DNA of 64,000 nucleotides from Apium graveolens (Eukaryota > Streptophyta > Magnoliopsida > Apiales > Apiaceae), in NCBI RefSeq assembly GCF_009905375.1, contig NW_027417582.1:62001-126000 (forward strand), in the 5' to 3' direction. Under the pieces are notes generated by a model that did no database searches, had not been told where the DNA came from, and saw only the letters and a program-made list of their open reading frames with translations. Both the position numbers and the translations under genes were made by a program. Of this stretch, positions 1 to 11,650 are shown piece after piece (position 1 is the stretch's first letter; every line of letters begins with the position of its first letter).

Positions 1-1769
1 TTACGGAGAGTATTAAATATATTTCCTTAACTGATATAAAATATCAAGTAAAAATAAGGATTTTCAATTTTATAAAAATATCGGAACCAAGACCGCGCGA
101 TTAGAAAACCGTTAGAAATCATAAGCGGAGCCGACGATGAAAATGTAAACGGACATAAGGTACTTCGAAAAGAAAGAGACCGGAGTAAGTAATTAAAGGA
201 ATAATAAGGTCAAAGTGAGTGGAGATAACGAATAATAAGTAGCATGTGTGTACGAGTCGCCGTAAATAAGAACGAAATCTAACGAAATGGTTTATGTTTA
301 TGGTTATAGATATCCGAGCGGAACCTAGAGCATCCTCCACCTAAAAGTACCCAGGCAAGTTTACGAACCAAACTCCATATACTGTTATGTTGTGAAAGGA
401 TTTTTTTACTATCTTTTGCATAAATGCCATGCTTGTTATGATGCTAAGCATTTGAGTTTTCGCATAAATAACGGTTGTGTTACGATGTGTATATGTCGTA
501 GAATATTTTAACGCTACCATGAGCGTGATGTATAAGACCGAGAGTCGGTCGGAGTTTTAAAATGAAAACCCGGGAGACATTCCGGAGATATTTTGGACGA
601 TTAAAGTCTGCACTTATTTTATTCCAAGGGACTCGATGTCCACTTGCGAAGTATTAACTACCGCGAATTTATTTAGAACGATTTTCAAAAATCGTATTTC
701 CTCAACTATATTTTTACTTGAACAACGAATATTATTTCTATATTTAATTTAATATAGGAGAAGTATTCTCCAATGATTATCCATTTCAAACTTGATTAAT
801 TATATTATTAAATATGAATTGATTATCTAAACATAAATTAGTTGAGGAATACTATTTCAAATATTCTTTTAAAATATAATTATTCGAGGTTTAACTATTA
901 AATAATTATTATTTAATTATTAATTATTTATTAAATGATTTAATATGATTTAAAAATCATAAAACCCAATTTATATTGAATTTCAGAAAATCATTCATAT
1001 AATTTCAGACCGTCGAAGAATATTATCTCGACATATTTTAAATATTTTGAATATAGTTTCAAAAAAACTCCCCCCCTCATTTATTTATCTGGTGACAACG
1101 TCAACTTACATTATCCTAGAACTTCCTCCGAAAATTCTCGGAAGTACATATATATATATACCAGCAAGCATTAGTTGTGCATATCAATAAACTAAATGCT
1201 TTGGGAACTCGAGGAGTACGAGTTCTTGGGAAATGATAGGATTTCTTAAAGGACGAGGGAGGGGTAGAGATCTAGTACTTTTTGTATTGGGGAGACTACC
1301 AGTAGCATAGGAGACGGTACTATATGTACCTAAGGACCTGCGAAGTGTGTGTATACCCGAAATGGGACACATAGCCCGTATTCGGAAAGGGTGATAACCG
1401 GAATACGAAGGTATTGTCCATCTACTAGTAGAAAAGTTACTGATTTTCCATAGTACGACTGATCATCGTATGCGGTGGCTCTAGTAAATGTCATATTCTT
1501 CCATTTGGAATTGTGATGCAATACCGTAACCCAAGCCTAAGTGCTGGGTTTACCATTAAGGTATTCGCATGATAATAAATCCACTGAAGAATTGTTTTCG
1601 AAAGAAGGTGTGTATCACCGAGTAAACTAATTTTGAATAAAACATATTTATTATATATGGTATTATATTTGAGTTTATCACACAGTCATTTCATACTGTA
1701 CATTATTATGCTGGGCATTATAGCTCATACTTGTTTTCTTAAATGGACACAACACAACATTGAATCAAG

Positions 1770-1880
1770 ATGCCTATCATGAGACTCACAGCCAGGAAAT
1801 GGTTAGGAAACGGCCAGCTGTTCTGTTGGATGTTTGGTGTTGTACCTCAGGTAGATCGAATAAGCTGGATTGGTTTTTAG
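1770..1880 (+). CDS. short LTR ORF, 36 codons (element 1, 5' LTR)
   Basis: The ORF begins MPIMRLTARKWLGNG and stops at TAG 1878-1880. It lies 344 bp before the LTR end. About 40 nt upstream is GCTCATACTTG, the same kind of motif that precedes the short ORFs in the other LTR types of this window. The MRLTARK start shares T-A-R-K with the histone H3 tail and with the ORF at 49747-49815. The 3' LTR copy (10610-10708) keeps the frame despite substitutions. Translation is not shown; the conserved position across LTR families is the only argument for function. Confidence 0.35.
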   Translation: MPIMRLTARKWLGNGQLFCWMFGVVPQVDRISWIGF

Positions 1881-2082
1881 TTGTTTTTAGTCCGGCTTAT
1901 TTACAAGTATGACTTATATAAGATAATAAATAAGAAACGGATATTTGGCCGACAGACTAACCTTACTTACAGGTTATTTCCTGCGGTAAGACTTAATCAC
2001 TTTTGGGTTGTAATAATTAATCGCTTTATGGATTGATATACTCTAGTAATGAACAGTTCGTTTCCAAGACAATAACCTATAA

Positions 2083-2105
2083 GTGTGTGTGTGTGTGTGT
2101 GTGTG
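2083..2105. repeat. (GT)n microsatellite in 5' LTR
   Basis: About 11 GT units. The matching site in the 3' LTR (about 10922-10931) has about five, so the tract changed length after insertion. Confidence 0.9.
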
Positions 2106-2228
2106 ATAAGTGTGGGGTCGTAAAGGTGTGAGTATTTATATATTGTGGTACGAGATTAGTGTTATACGGGATTCAAGACGGTGTGGTCTCCTAGATCCCT
2201 GATCCCGGATTTTGGGGCGCCACAGAAA

Positions 2229-2240
2229 TAGTATCAGAGC
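2229..2240 (+). other. primer-binding site, initiator-Met tRNA type (element 1)
   Basis: TAGTATCAGAGC starts 4 nt after the LTR end. It differs by one base from the usual plant chromovirus site TGGTATCAGAGC, which pairs with the 3' end of initiator methionine tRNA. It fixes the plus orientation and the 5' LTR boundary at 2224. Confidence 0.9.
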
Positions 2241-2405
2241 CTTGGGTTATCAAATCTTGGAAATGATAGGATATAAAATACGTAGACATAAGAATAATAA
2301 TAATCAATTAGAACTCAGGTCGAGTTTGCCGTCGGGCTACATGGGTAGCCTTGACAGTTTTACCCTCAAGGGAATTTTGACTCTAAGTTAGTAATACATT
2401 TCATA

Positions 2406-3033
2406 TTGTGTCAGGTACCAGTGGAGCCTATGAGGAAGGTTGACCCTGTTGATGATATTATGGCCCCTGAGCGTGACCCTACTCCTGAGTCGAAGGACCC
2501 ACCTATTAATCACTCAGATGACGACCCTACAGAGGATCCCCCAGAGGAGGAGACTGACTTCCCTACCCCTATAGATGATGATATTGAGATGCCCCAGGGC
2601 TATGGCGTAGACTAGACAAACATAGAGATGTACCCTCTCCCAACCATTTACCCTCCTACACCTCACCTAGGGATGCTGAGCCCTTTGCCCTACATTAATG
2701 AGGACGAGTTTGACGAGATGGATGCACAGATCTATGAGGTTCATTACATATCCTCTAGTGACCCCGACTCACCTCTACCACCCAACGACCATACATGTAG
2801 CAGTGTATGACTGGATAGTGCCTCAGCTTAACACTAAGATTACTGCGGCATCTTCCCGCATTGTGGAGCTACGACAAGCGCTAACCGCCGAGAGAGGCAT
2901 CAGGCTAGGATACCCAGGGGACTTTAGAGTTGTTTCCCCGGCCATAGCTCGCAGGGAGATTAATGGGATTGAGCTCCGTACTCGAGTACAGATGAGGATG
3001 GACAGCGATGTGAGGATACATCCTGGTAGTTGA
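2406..3033 (+). pseudogene. acidic Pro-rich leader ORF upstream of gag (element 1)
   Basis: Two overlapping frames follow the primer-binding site. The first (2406-2615) is rich in Asp, Glu and Pro (for example DDDPTEDPPEEETD). The second (2698-3033) ends in a basic, helical-looking stretch. Such acidic leader sequence before the gag core is common in Tekay/Del-type chromoviruses. A stop at 2613-2615 and a frame change near 2810 break it. A similar acidic stretch lies in minus orientation near 61720-62080 in the last element, supporting a family-level leader. No enzymatic domain is seen. Confidence 0.5.
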
Positions 3034-3474
3034 TGCAGAGCTGATGTTGGCAGGAGCGATGAGGAGGGTTTGAGACCTCATGTGCAGTGACAGTGACTGA
3101 GAGACCAGTGACTACTTATGGACCTTGTAAAGGGCTGGGTGACTCGTCACCAATTTTGTTAGGATAGCTAGTAATAGATAGCATTCCTAGCCCTTCAGGG
3201 TACCTGGTGTATGTATTTGTATTTCAGTATTCAAGACCAAGTATTTGATGTATTATATTCAGGAACATGTATGAACTCGGATGGTTATTTTGTCCCCAAT
3301 TATGATATGGGAGACCCTATGATATATATCTAGCAGTTATTAAGAAATTAATGTCCATATTATTGCACTTGATAAAAGCATGCTAGATAATTAATGACAT
3401 GCTTACCTATGAATAAATTAATCCAAATGTAAAATTTTTTGCAACAATATTAACATATTTTCATTATCAGAACG

Positions 3475-4557
3475 ATGCCACCCTGTAGAAAAGGAACCAG
3501 GGCACGGTCCGCAGAATCTGTTAACCAACAACGAAACGAAGCTGAGCACATAATGGATGAGGAAAGTGAAGAAGACCTAGACTATAATGAGTTTGATGAG
3601 GAAGAGTATGTAGAAGAAGAGGCTGAGGATACCCATCAGGGAGGGAATCCCATGAATGAGTTTAAGGAACTTTTAAAGGCCAATATGAACCAACAACCCA
3701 TTCTACCACAGCCGCATATTGCCCAACAGACTGCGGCCACTGCCTTCATGGCATTTAAATCCCTCAAACCCCCAGAGTTTCTAGGATCTGCCGACCCCGC
3801 TGAAATACGGGCCTGGCTCAAAGAAATAGAAAAGTCCTTCGAAATACTAGGTGTGGAAGAACGACACAAGACCATTTTCGCCTCTTACATACTAAAGGGG
3901 GAAGCTAACTACTAGTGGGAGTCCAAATGAAACTTCGAGACTGATGCTGTGATTCCATGGGATAGATTTACCCGATTGTTCTTAGACAAGTATTTCCCTA
4001 GGTTTATGGAGACTCGGATGGAGATTAAGTTTCTAGAGCTGAAACAAAATAAGATGATTGTGGCAGAGTATGAGGCCAAGTTTACTGAATTATCACGGTT
4101 TGTACCTGAGTTTGTGAATACCGAGGAAAAGAAAGCGTGAAGGTTTCAGCTTGGTCTGAAACAGTGGATCAAGAACCGAGTAGCAGTACTAGAACTGACA
4201 GATTATGGCACCTTAGTGCAGAAAGCCTCGATTTCATAGCCAACCCCGTGGCCCAATACCGGATTGTCAGACATGCGGGGAAAGACACCTTAGGAACATG
4301 CACCCAGGCGAGAGCCCCTCTGAAATGCTACCGGTACGACCAAACCGGACACCTTTCCAACAACTGCACCCGACTCATCATGATGTGTTTCCAATGTGGA
4401 AAGTTAGGGCATATGAGGAAGGATTGCCCGACATTAAGGCCCCCAGCCTCGGGGATGAGCAGAGTTGTATCCAACCGGCCCCCATCCGCTAGGACTTTCA
4501 ATATGACCGTTCAGGACACTGTCCGCAACACTGATGTGATAGCAGGTACCTTCTGTT
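3475..4557 (+). pseudogene. gag of chromovirus element 1 (broken)
   Basis: The start ATG at 3475 opens a basic then acidic N-terminus (MPPCRKGTRARSAES). The retrotransposon gag core follows (FLGSADPAEIRAWLKEIEKSF, then DRFTRLFLDKYFP at about 3960). Nucleocapsid zinc knuckles lie at about 4328-4430. The second, CFQCGKLGHMRKDC, fits CX2CX4HX4C. The first, CYRYDQTGHLSNNC, has lost its second Cys to Tyr. A stop at 3913-3915 replaces a Trp, and a frameshift near 4140 splits the gene. Gag would form the virus-like particle packaging element RNA. It is inactive as it stands. Confidence 0.85.
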
Positions 4558-4928
4558 AAATTCTGAACGTGCAAATGTCCTATTTGATTCTGGAGTGACC
4601 AAGTCATTTATATCTCAAAATTTTGCTAAGAAGTTAAAACTTAACGTCATACCCTTACGTGAGGTATTACAAGTGGAAATAGCGAACTGAAGAAATAATT
4701 CCTGTAAATCAAGTACACCCTAAATGCAAGTTAAAAATAGAAGGGAAAGTCTTTGAGGTTGACTTAATCCCATTTGTGTTAGGAGAATTCGATATAATCC
4801 TAGAAATGGACTGGTTATCCAGTAATGGAGCGCAAATAGATTGTGAGCCTAAGAGGGTAAAGATAAGAGTGCAAAATGGAAAGGAAATAGTGTTCAAAGG
4901 TCAATGATAGACCCATAAATTTCTGTCC
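4558..4928 (+). pseudogene. aspartic protease region (element 1)
   Basis: Motifs run VLFDSGVTKSFIS (DSG active site, about 4575-4612) and, further on, a degraded ILGMDWL-like segment (EILEMDWLSS, about 4796-4826). This is the usual pepsin-like protease of plant Ty3-gypsy polyproteins, which cuts Gag-Pol. Stops and frame changes (for example around 4687 and 4905) prevent a single reading frame. Confidence 0.75.
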
Positions 4929-6440
4929 ATGCTTCAAACGAAGAGGTTGTTAAAGAAAGGTAACGAGGCCTCCTTGGATTATGTGATGGATACTAAGAAG
5001 GAAGTTCCCAACATACAGGACATACCCGTAGTGAATGAATTTGAGGATGTGTTTCCAGAGAACTTAACAGGATTTACACCCGACAGAGAAATAGAATTTG
5101 CTATAGAACTACCACCAGGGATGGCACCAGTGTCCAAGGCCCCTTATAGGCTAGCCCCAATTGAGATGAAGGAACTAGCTTCTCAACTGCAGGAGTTATT
5201 AGATAACGGGATGATAAGACCTAGTGTGTTACCATGAGGAGCACCTGTACTTTTCGTAAAGAAAAAGGATGGTAGTATGAGATTATGCATAGACTACCGG
5301 GAGTTGAATAAATTGAATATCAAGAATAGGTATCCTCTCCCTAGGATTGATGACCTATTCGACCAGCTCAAGGGTGTTGTACACTTTTCCAAAATAGATT
5401 TGAGAACATGATATCACCAGTTGAAAATCAAACCTGAGGATATACCAAAGACTGCCTTTCGCACTAGGTATGGACATTATAAGTTCTTAGTCAAGTCGTT
5501 TGGGCTAACCAATGCACCCGCAGCCTTTATGGATTTGATGAACAGAGTGTTCAAAAAGTACCTAGATATATGTGTGATAGTTTTTATAGATGATATTCTA
5601 ATATACTCAAAGACAGAGCAAGAACATGCAAAACATTTGAGGATAGTCATAGAAATCTTGAGAAATGAGAAATTATATGCCAAGTTCTCGAAAGGCGAGT
5701 TTTGGTTAAAGGAAGTTCAGTTCTTAGGACATGTGGTGAGTAGCAAAGGAGTTTTAGTTGACCCCGCCAAGATAGAGGCGGTATCCAATTGGGAAAAACC
5801 GACTACCCCAACCGAGGTTAGGAGCTTTATGGGTTTAGCAGTATATTATCGAAGATTCGTGCAAGAATTTGCCAAGATAACCGGCCCATTGACTAGACTT
5901 ACCCGCAAAACGGAAAAGTTCGTCTGGACAGAGAAATGTGAGAAAAGCTTTCAGGAACTAAAAAGGAGGCTGGTGTCAACAATAGTGCTCACTCTTCCCG
6001 ATGGAAGAGGATTAGGATGTGTGCTTATGCAGCATGGAAAAGTTATTGCGTATGCCTCTCGGCAGTTGAAGGAATATGAGATCAGATACCCAACCCACGA
6101 TCTAGAATTAGCAGCCATAGTGTTTACCCTGAAAATTTGGAGGCACTACTTGTACTGGTGAGAAATGCGAGATTTACACAGACCATAAGAGCCTCAAATA
6201 TATTTTTACTCAAAAGAATTGAACATGAGACAAAGTAGGTGGTTAGAATTGATTAAGGACTACGATTGTGAAATTTTGTATCACCCGGGTGAAGCCAATA
6301 TGGTGGCTGACGCCCTCAGTAGAAAGGAAAGACTCAAAATGATAATGACATCTGAGGAGTTAGTTAAGGAATTTGAAAAGATGGAAATTGACGTAAGAAT
6401 AACCGGTAAAGGATCAGAAGGATTATTGAGATTAAGCTAG
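4929..6440 (+). pseudogene. reverse transcriptase-RNase H region (element 1)
   Basis: RT begins in EFEDVFPENLTGFTPDREIEF and continues through [48 protein letters not shown] and the catalytic box [11 protein letters not shown] (about 5580-5612, both Asp present). RNase H follows ([13 protein letters not shown], then MVADALSRKERLK at 6300). Stops occur at 5235-5237, about 5409 and 6159-6161. The RNase H start is abnormal: LPDGRG runs straight into LGCVLMQHG, so the stretch normally carrying the first catalytic Asp (DASxxGLGCVL) is missing in frame. Even with stops ignored, RNase H should be dead. Confidence 0.88.
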
Positions 6441-6467
6441 TGCCAGGAACTGACTAAAAAGATACGA

Positions 6468-7473
6468 GTGTGTCAGGAAAAGAAAATGAATGAAAAAAGA
6501 GAAACATTGACCGGTGAGGAAGTCAGATTCGAGAAGGATGAGAAAGGGATCATGAGGTATGCATCCCGAATTTGGATTCCAAATGTGCAAGAATTAAAGG
6601 ATGAGCTGCTGCACGAAGGGCACAGCTCCCGATATTTGATCCACCCAGGAAGTACGAAAATGTACCGTGACCTTAAGGAATATTATTGGTGGCCTAACAT
6701 GAAAAGAGATGTAGCGCAGTGGGTCAGCAAGTGCTTGACATGCCAGAGAATGAAGGCTGAACATCAGTGACCGAGTGGACTATTACAGCCGCTGGAAATT
6801 CCGGAATGGAAATGGGAGCATATAGCCATAGGATTTTTTGATCGGCCTACCAAGAACGAAAACCAATCACGATGCCATATGGATTATCATAGATATACTA
6901 ACCAAGTCTGTGCACTTCCTGCCAATCAACGAAAGGTACACCATAGACAAGCTAGTGGATATTTACTTGAAGGAAATTATAGTGAGACTACGGTGTTCTT
7001 GTTGCTATAGTATCAGATAGAGACCCAAGGTTTAACTCCCGATTTTGGAGAAGCTTCTAAGAGTGTGTAGGCACCAGACTAAATATGAGTACCCCTTACC
7101 ACCCCCAAACAGATGGGCAAAGCTGAAAGGACTATTCAGACCCTAGAAAATATGTTGCGAGTATGTGCCATCGACTTTAAAGGGAAGTTGGAATGACCAC
7201 TTACCCCTGATCGAATTTGCCTACAATAATAGTTATCACGCTAGCATAGGAATGCCTCCATATGAAGCTCTTTACGGAAGGAGATTGCCAGTTCTCCCCT
7301 ATAGTTGGAATGAGGTTGGAAAACATAAGATAATATGACCCGAGTTAGTCCAGCAAACTAGAGAGATGGTGGGACTCATTAGGAAGAGAGTGGTAGCAGC
7401 TCAAGACAGAAAAAAGAAGTACACCGACCAGAACTGAAAAGATAGAGAATATGAAGTATCTCCTTGGAAAGGA
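6468..7473 (+). pseudogene. integrase region (element 1)
   Basis: The zinc-binding H2C2 domain is readable (HPGSTKMYRDLKEYYWWPNM, then CLTCQRMKAEH, 6600-6768). The core follows in several frames. The usual TMDF box reads AIGF at about 6828, so the first catalytic Asp appears replaced by Gly. SDRDPRF is visible in another frame near 7012-7035, and YHPQTDGQS ends in a stop where the catalytic Glu region should be (about 7096-7125). The GMPPYEALYGR-type box is at about 7251-7285. Several stops (6768, 7018, 7338) confirm inactivation. Confidence 0.85.
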
Positions 7474-7853
7474 GTGATGATATTTGGAAAGAAAGGGAAG
7501 CTGAGTCCCAGATTCATAGGACCCTTTGAGATTTTGAGGAGAATAGGACCTCTAGCTTACGAGCTCGCCTTGCCTCCTAATCTGCAACAAGTACACAATG
7601 TGTTCCACGTGTCAATGCTAAGGAAATACTATGCCGATACGCACCACATGATAGAGTATGAGCAGGTAGATTACAACCAGGCCTGACCTACTGTTAAGCA
7701 ACCAGTAAGGATAATGGACCAGAAGAACAAGTGCTGAGGAACAAGACTGTGAAGCTGGTTAGAATCTTGTGGACAAATCAAAATGTTGAAGAGTCAACTT
7801 GGGAACTAGAAGATGAAATGAGGAATAGATATCCCCACCTGTTTTCTAATTGA
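7474..7853 (+). pseudogene. integrase C-terminus and chromodomain-like tail (element 1)
   Basis: [18 protein letters not shown] and [14 protein letters not shown] are the conserved integrase C-terminal boxes of plant chromoviruses. After a stop at 7684-7686 and a frame change comes a degraded chromodomain (LRNKTVKLVRILW, then STWELEDEM and RYPHLF, about 7735-7850). In this lineage the chromodomain is thought to steer insertion toward marked chromatin. It identifies the element as a chromovirus, closest in layout to Tekay/Del. Confidence 0.85.
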
Positions 7854-7870
7854 ATTTCGGGACGAAATCC

Positions 7871-7886
7871 TTTTTAGGGGGAATAC
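7871..7886 (+). other. polypurine tract before 3' LTR (element 1)
   Basis: TTTTTAGGGGGAATAC directly precedes the 3' LTR and follows the usual end-of-pol box (TTTCGGGACGAAATCC). It would prime plus-strand DNA synthesis. Confidence 0.75.
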
Positions 7887-10800
7887 TATAATAACTCGAA
7901 TTTTTGTGACTTTGTAAAATGCTTAATGAATAGTAACCCTAACAGACGAGGAAAAACCTTTTAGCCCATACTATGTTGTGCATGAGAAATTGAAGTTTCG
8001 GAGTTGATAACATGATTATACGTACCAAATGAGTGTATGTAAATGCTATTAGTTTTCGAAGAAAACGAACTTTGAAAAATGACTGTATCAGCGAAACATC
8101 AAGGATTTCGGGAATCACAATATAATTAAAAATTTAAAATCCTACCGATTTATATCAAAGAATGATACTTCAAAACATAAAGAATGTATACGCAAGGATT
8201 TACACCGCGAACCGTTTACAGGAAATTATTACAAAAATGAATAAGCGATCGAGCAAACGCGTAAATGAATAAATAAACGTATCGAACCAAACTAACTAAA
8301 CTAACTAACCATGATAAGAAACTAACCATGGCTAGGTTACCAAATAATAACTTAAACTAGGAAGCATGATGACCTAAAGCTAGGAATAGTAAAGCTAAAA
8401 CCTAAACTAGATAGTTAGCTTGTAAACCTAGGAAGCTAGCAAGATATGTCCCAAGATATGCCAAGATTTGCTAGTCGTATGATATATACTAGAAGATATA
8501 GAAATCATATAATACAATCTTATACAAGAAGCAATCAAGAAGCACAAAATTCTCTCTCCCCCCATTTTCTTTTTCATTCGGCCCAAGTAATAAAAGCAAG
8601 AAAATCAAATTCAAAACTCTCTAATCTAGCCATGGAAAAAATCCACCATTAATTTCCAAGCTTTATACATCCTAAACTAAGGTAAGATAAATTTTTGAGC
8701 CAATTTCATTGAGGTTTAATCGATGAAATAAATTCAAGAAAAGTGATAATGAATAGTATGAATAGTAACTTTAGGAATAGAAATGATCGACTTAAAATAT
8801 TCATAAATCATTAAATTTTTACGGATAGTAGTAAATAGAGTTCCTTAACTGCTATAAAAATTTCAAGTGAAAATAAGGACTTTTCAATTTTATAAAAATA
8901 TTGGAACCAAGACCGCGCGATTAGAAAACCATTAGAAATCATAAGCGGAGCCGACGATGAAAATGTAAACGGACATAAGGTATTTCGAAAAGAAAGCGAC
9001 CGTGACATGAATAAGAAATTAAAGAAATAATAAGGGTAAAGTGAGTGGAGAGAATGAATAATAAGTAGCATGTGTGTATGAGTCGCCGTAAATAAGAACG
9101 GAATCTAACAAAACGGTTTATGTTTATGGTTATAGATTTCCGAGCGGACCCTAGAGCATCCTCCACCTCAAAGTACCTAGGCAAGTTTACGAACACAACT
9201 CCGTATATTGTTGTGTTGTGAAAGGATTAGTTTTACTATCTTTTACATAAATGCCATGCTTGTTATGATGCTAAGAATTTGAGTTTTCGTATAAATAACG
9301 GTTGTGTTACGATGTGTATATGTCATAGAATATTTTAACGCTACCATGAGCATGATGTATAAGACCAAGAGTCGGTTGGAGTTTTAAAACGAAAACCCGG
9401 GAGACATTCCGGAGATGTTTTGGACGATTAAAGTCCGCACTTATTTTATTCCAAAGGACTCGATGTCCACTTTCGAAGTATTAAATACCTCGAATTTATT
9501 TAGAATCATTTTCAAAGATCGTATTCCCTCAACTATATTTTTACGTGAACAACGAATATTATTTCGGTATTTAATTTAATGTAGGAGAAGTATTCTCCAA
9601 TGATTATCCATTTCAAACTCGATTAATTATATTATTAAAGATTAATTAATTATATAAACATAAATTAGATGAGGAATACTATTTCAAATATTTTTTTAAA
9701 ATATAATTATTCGAGGTTTAACTATTTAATAATTATTATTTATTTAATAATTATTTCTTAAATGATTTAATATGATCTAAAAATCATAAAACCCAATTTA
9801 AAATATTTCCTGAATTTCAGAAAATCATTCATATAATTTCAGACCGTCGAAAATTATTATCTCGACATATTTTAAATATTTTTAATATAGTTTCAAAAGA
9901 AACTCCCCACTTATTTATTTATCTGTTGACAACGGTCAACTCACATTATCCTAGTATTTCCTCCAAAAATTCTCGAAAGTACATATATAAATATATATAC
10001 TAGCAACATGAGTTGTGCCTATCAATAAGCTAAATGCTTTGGGAACTCGAGGAGTACGAGTTCTTGGAATATGATAGGATTTTCTAAAGGACAGGGGAGG
10101 GGTAGAGATCCAGTATTTCGTGTATTGGGGAGACTACCAGTATCGTGGGAGACGGTATTATATGTACCTAAGGACCTGCGAAGTGTGTGTATACCCGAAA
10201 TGGGACACATAGCCCGTATGCGGCAAGGGTGATAACCGGAATACGAAGGTGGCATCCTTCTACTAGTAGAAAGGGTTAGTGATTTTTCGTAGTATGATTG
10301 ATCATCGTATGCGGTGGCTCCAGTGAATGTCCTATTCTTCCATTTGAAATTGTGATGCAATACTGTAACCCAAGCCTAGTTGCTGGGTTTACCATTAAGG
10401 TATTTGCAGGATAATAAATCCACTAAAGAATTGTTTTCGAAAGAAGGTGTGTATCATCGAGGAAAACTATTTTTGAAATAAACATATTTATCATATATGG
10501 TATTATATTTGAGTTTATCATACAATCATTTCATATTGTACATTATTATGCTGGGCATTATAGTTCACACTTGTTTTCTTAAATGGACACAACACAACAG
10601 TGAATCAAGATGCCTATCATGAGACTTACATCCAGGAAACGAGTAAGAAATGGCCAGCTGTTCCGTAGGATATTTGGTGATGTACCTCAGGTAGATCGAA
10701 TAAGCTAGATTGGTTGTCAGTTGTTTTTAGTCCGGCTTATTTACAAGTATGACTTATGTATGATAATAAATAAGAAACGGATATTTGGCTGACGGACTAA

Positions 10801-11051
10801 CCTTACTTAAAGGTTATTTCTGCGGTAAGACTTATTCACTTTTGGCTTGTAATAATTAATCACTTTGTGGATTGATATACTCTAGTAATGAACGGTTCGT
10901 TTCCAAGATAATAACCTATAAGTGTGTGTGTGATAAGTGTGAGGTCGTAAAGGTGTGAGTATTTATATATTGTCGTATGAGATAAGTGTTATACATGATT
11001 CAAGACGATGTCATCTCCTAGATCCCTGACCCCGAATTTTGGGGCGCCACA
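7887..11051 (+). mobile_element. 3' LTR of chromovirus element 1
   Basis: About 3165 bp. It begins TATAATAACTCG, a decayed form of the TGTAATAACTC start, and ends GGGGCGCCACA, like the 5' LTR end at 2224. The right flank is gag sequence of another retrotransposon, so the element is nested. The 5' target-site duplication cannot be checked because the 5' LTR start is outside the window. Confidence 0.9.
10610..10708 (+). CDS. short LTR ORF, 32 codons (element 1, 3' LTR)
   Basis: MPIMRLTSRKRVRNG; this is the copy of 1770-1880. Against the 5' copy it has several substitutions and an earlier stop (10706-10708), but the start and frame are kept. It is preceded by GTTCACACTTG at about 10563. Confidence 0.35.
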   Translation: MPIMRLTSRKRVRNGQLFRRIFGDVPQVDRIS

Positions 11052-11648
11052 AAAAGGGTGATAAGAAGTGGAAGTCTGAGGGTGTTATCGACAAGGCGGA
11101 TCAAGAAAAATCCAGCCAGAAGTTTCAGAAATGGTTTGGACGAAAGAGGAATAAAAGATTCAGGAGACAGAGTTTCTCTTATGCTAGGCCTAGTGCTACT
11201 TCAGTTGCTTCCACTCCGGCCCAGTTAGTCAAGTCGGCAGTGGATTGTAAGTTTTGTGGCAGAGGACATAGTGACAAGTGTAAAGGGAATATTCAATGCT
11301 TCAAATGTGTTCATAAAGGTCATTATGTGTAAGAATGTAAGTCAGAAAAACACAGGAGTTACTTGTTATAACTGTGGAAAGGTTGGACATATTACGAGAA
11401 AGTGTGGAACGGCTACTCAAGGTACTGCATCCCAAGGACCAGCATCCAGCACAGCTAGAGCCGGAACTTATAAGATGACCAAGAGGTATAATGCGCAGGA
11501 CTCGGATGTAGTTGCAGGTATGCTTTCTCTCAACTCCGTACCTGTTAAAATTTTATTTGATTCAGGAGCGTCTAAGTCCTTTTTATCAAAGGAATGTGTG
11601 AATAAAATGGATTTAATGTTAGAAAACTTAGCTGAGCCCTTGACATAG
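11052..11648 (+). pseudogene. gag C-terminus and protease start of chromovirus element 2
   Basis: The sequence starts abruptly in gag (KKGDKKWKSEG), so element 1 probably inserted here and the upstream half lies left of the window. A basic linker leads to three zinc-finger-like units: CKFCGRGHSDKC, CFKCVHKGHYV (first Cys pair intact, then a stop) and CYNCGKVGHITRKC. The frame changes near 11330. The protease active site is VKILFDSGASKSFLS at about 11550-11590. A stop at 11646-11648 separates it from the rest of pol. Confidence 0.8.
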
Positions 11649-11650
11649 AA

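Larger units (their letters stand above)
1..2224 (+). mobile_element. 5' LTR (partial) of chromovirus element 1
   Basis: Its sequence matches 8819-11051 nearly colinearly, at roughly 90% or better by eye, and it ends in CCACA just before a primer-binding site. Base 1 corresponds to about 8819 in the 3' LTR, so some 930 bp of this LTR lie left of the window. The end reads CCCGGATTTTGGGGCGCCACA, typical of plant Tekay/Del-type LTRs. It holds a (GT)n tract at 2083-2105 that is much shorter in the 3' copy, and a TA-rich stretch near 1148-1162. Long antisense open frames inside it recur in the 3' copy only because LTRs are copies of one another. I treat them as non-coding, apart from the short sense ORF listed separately. 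Confidence 0.92.
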
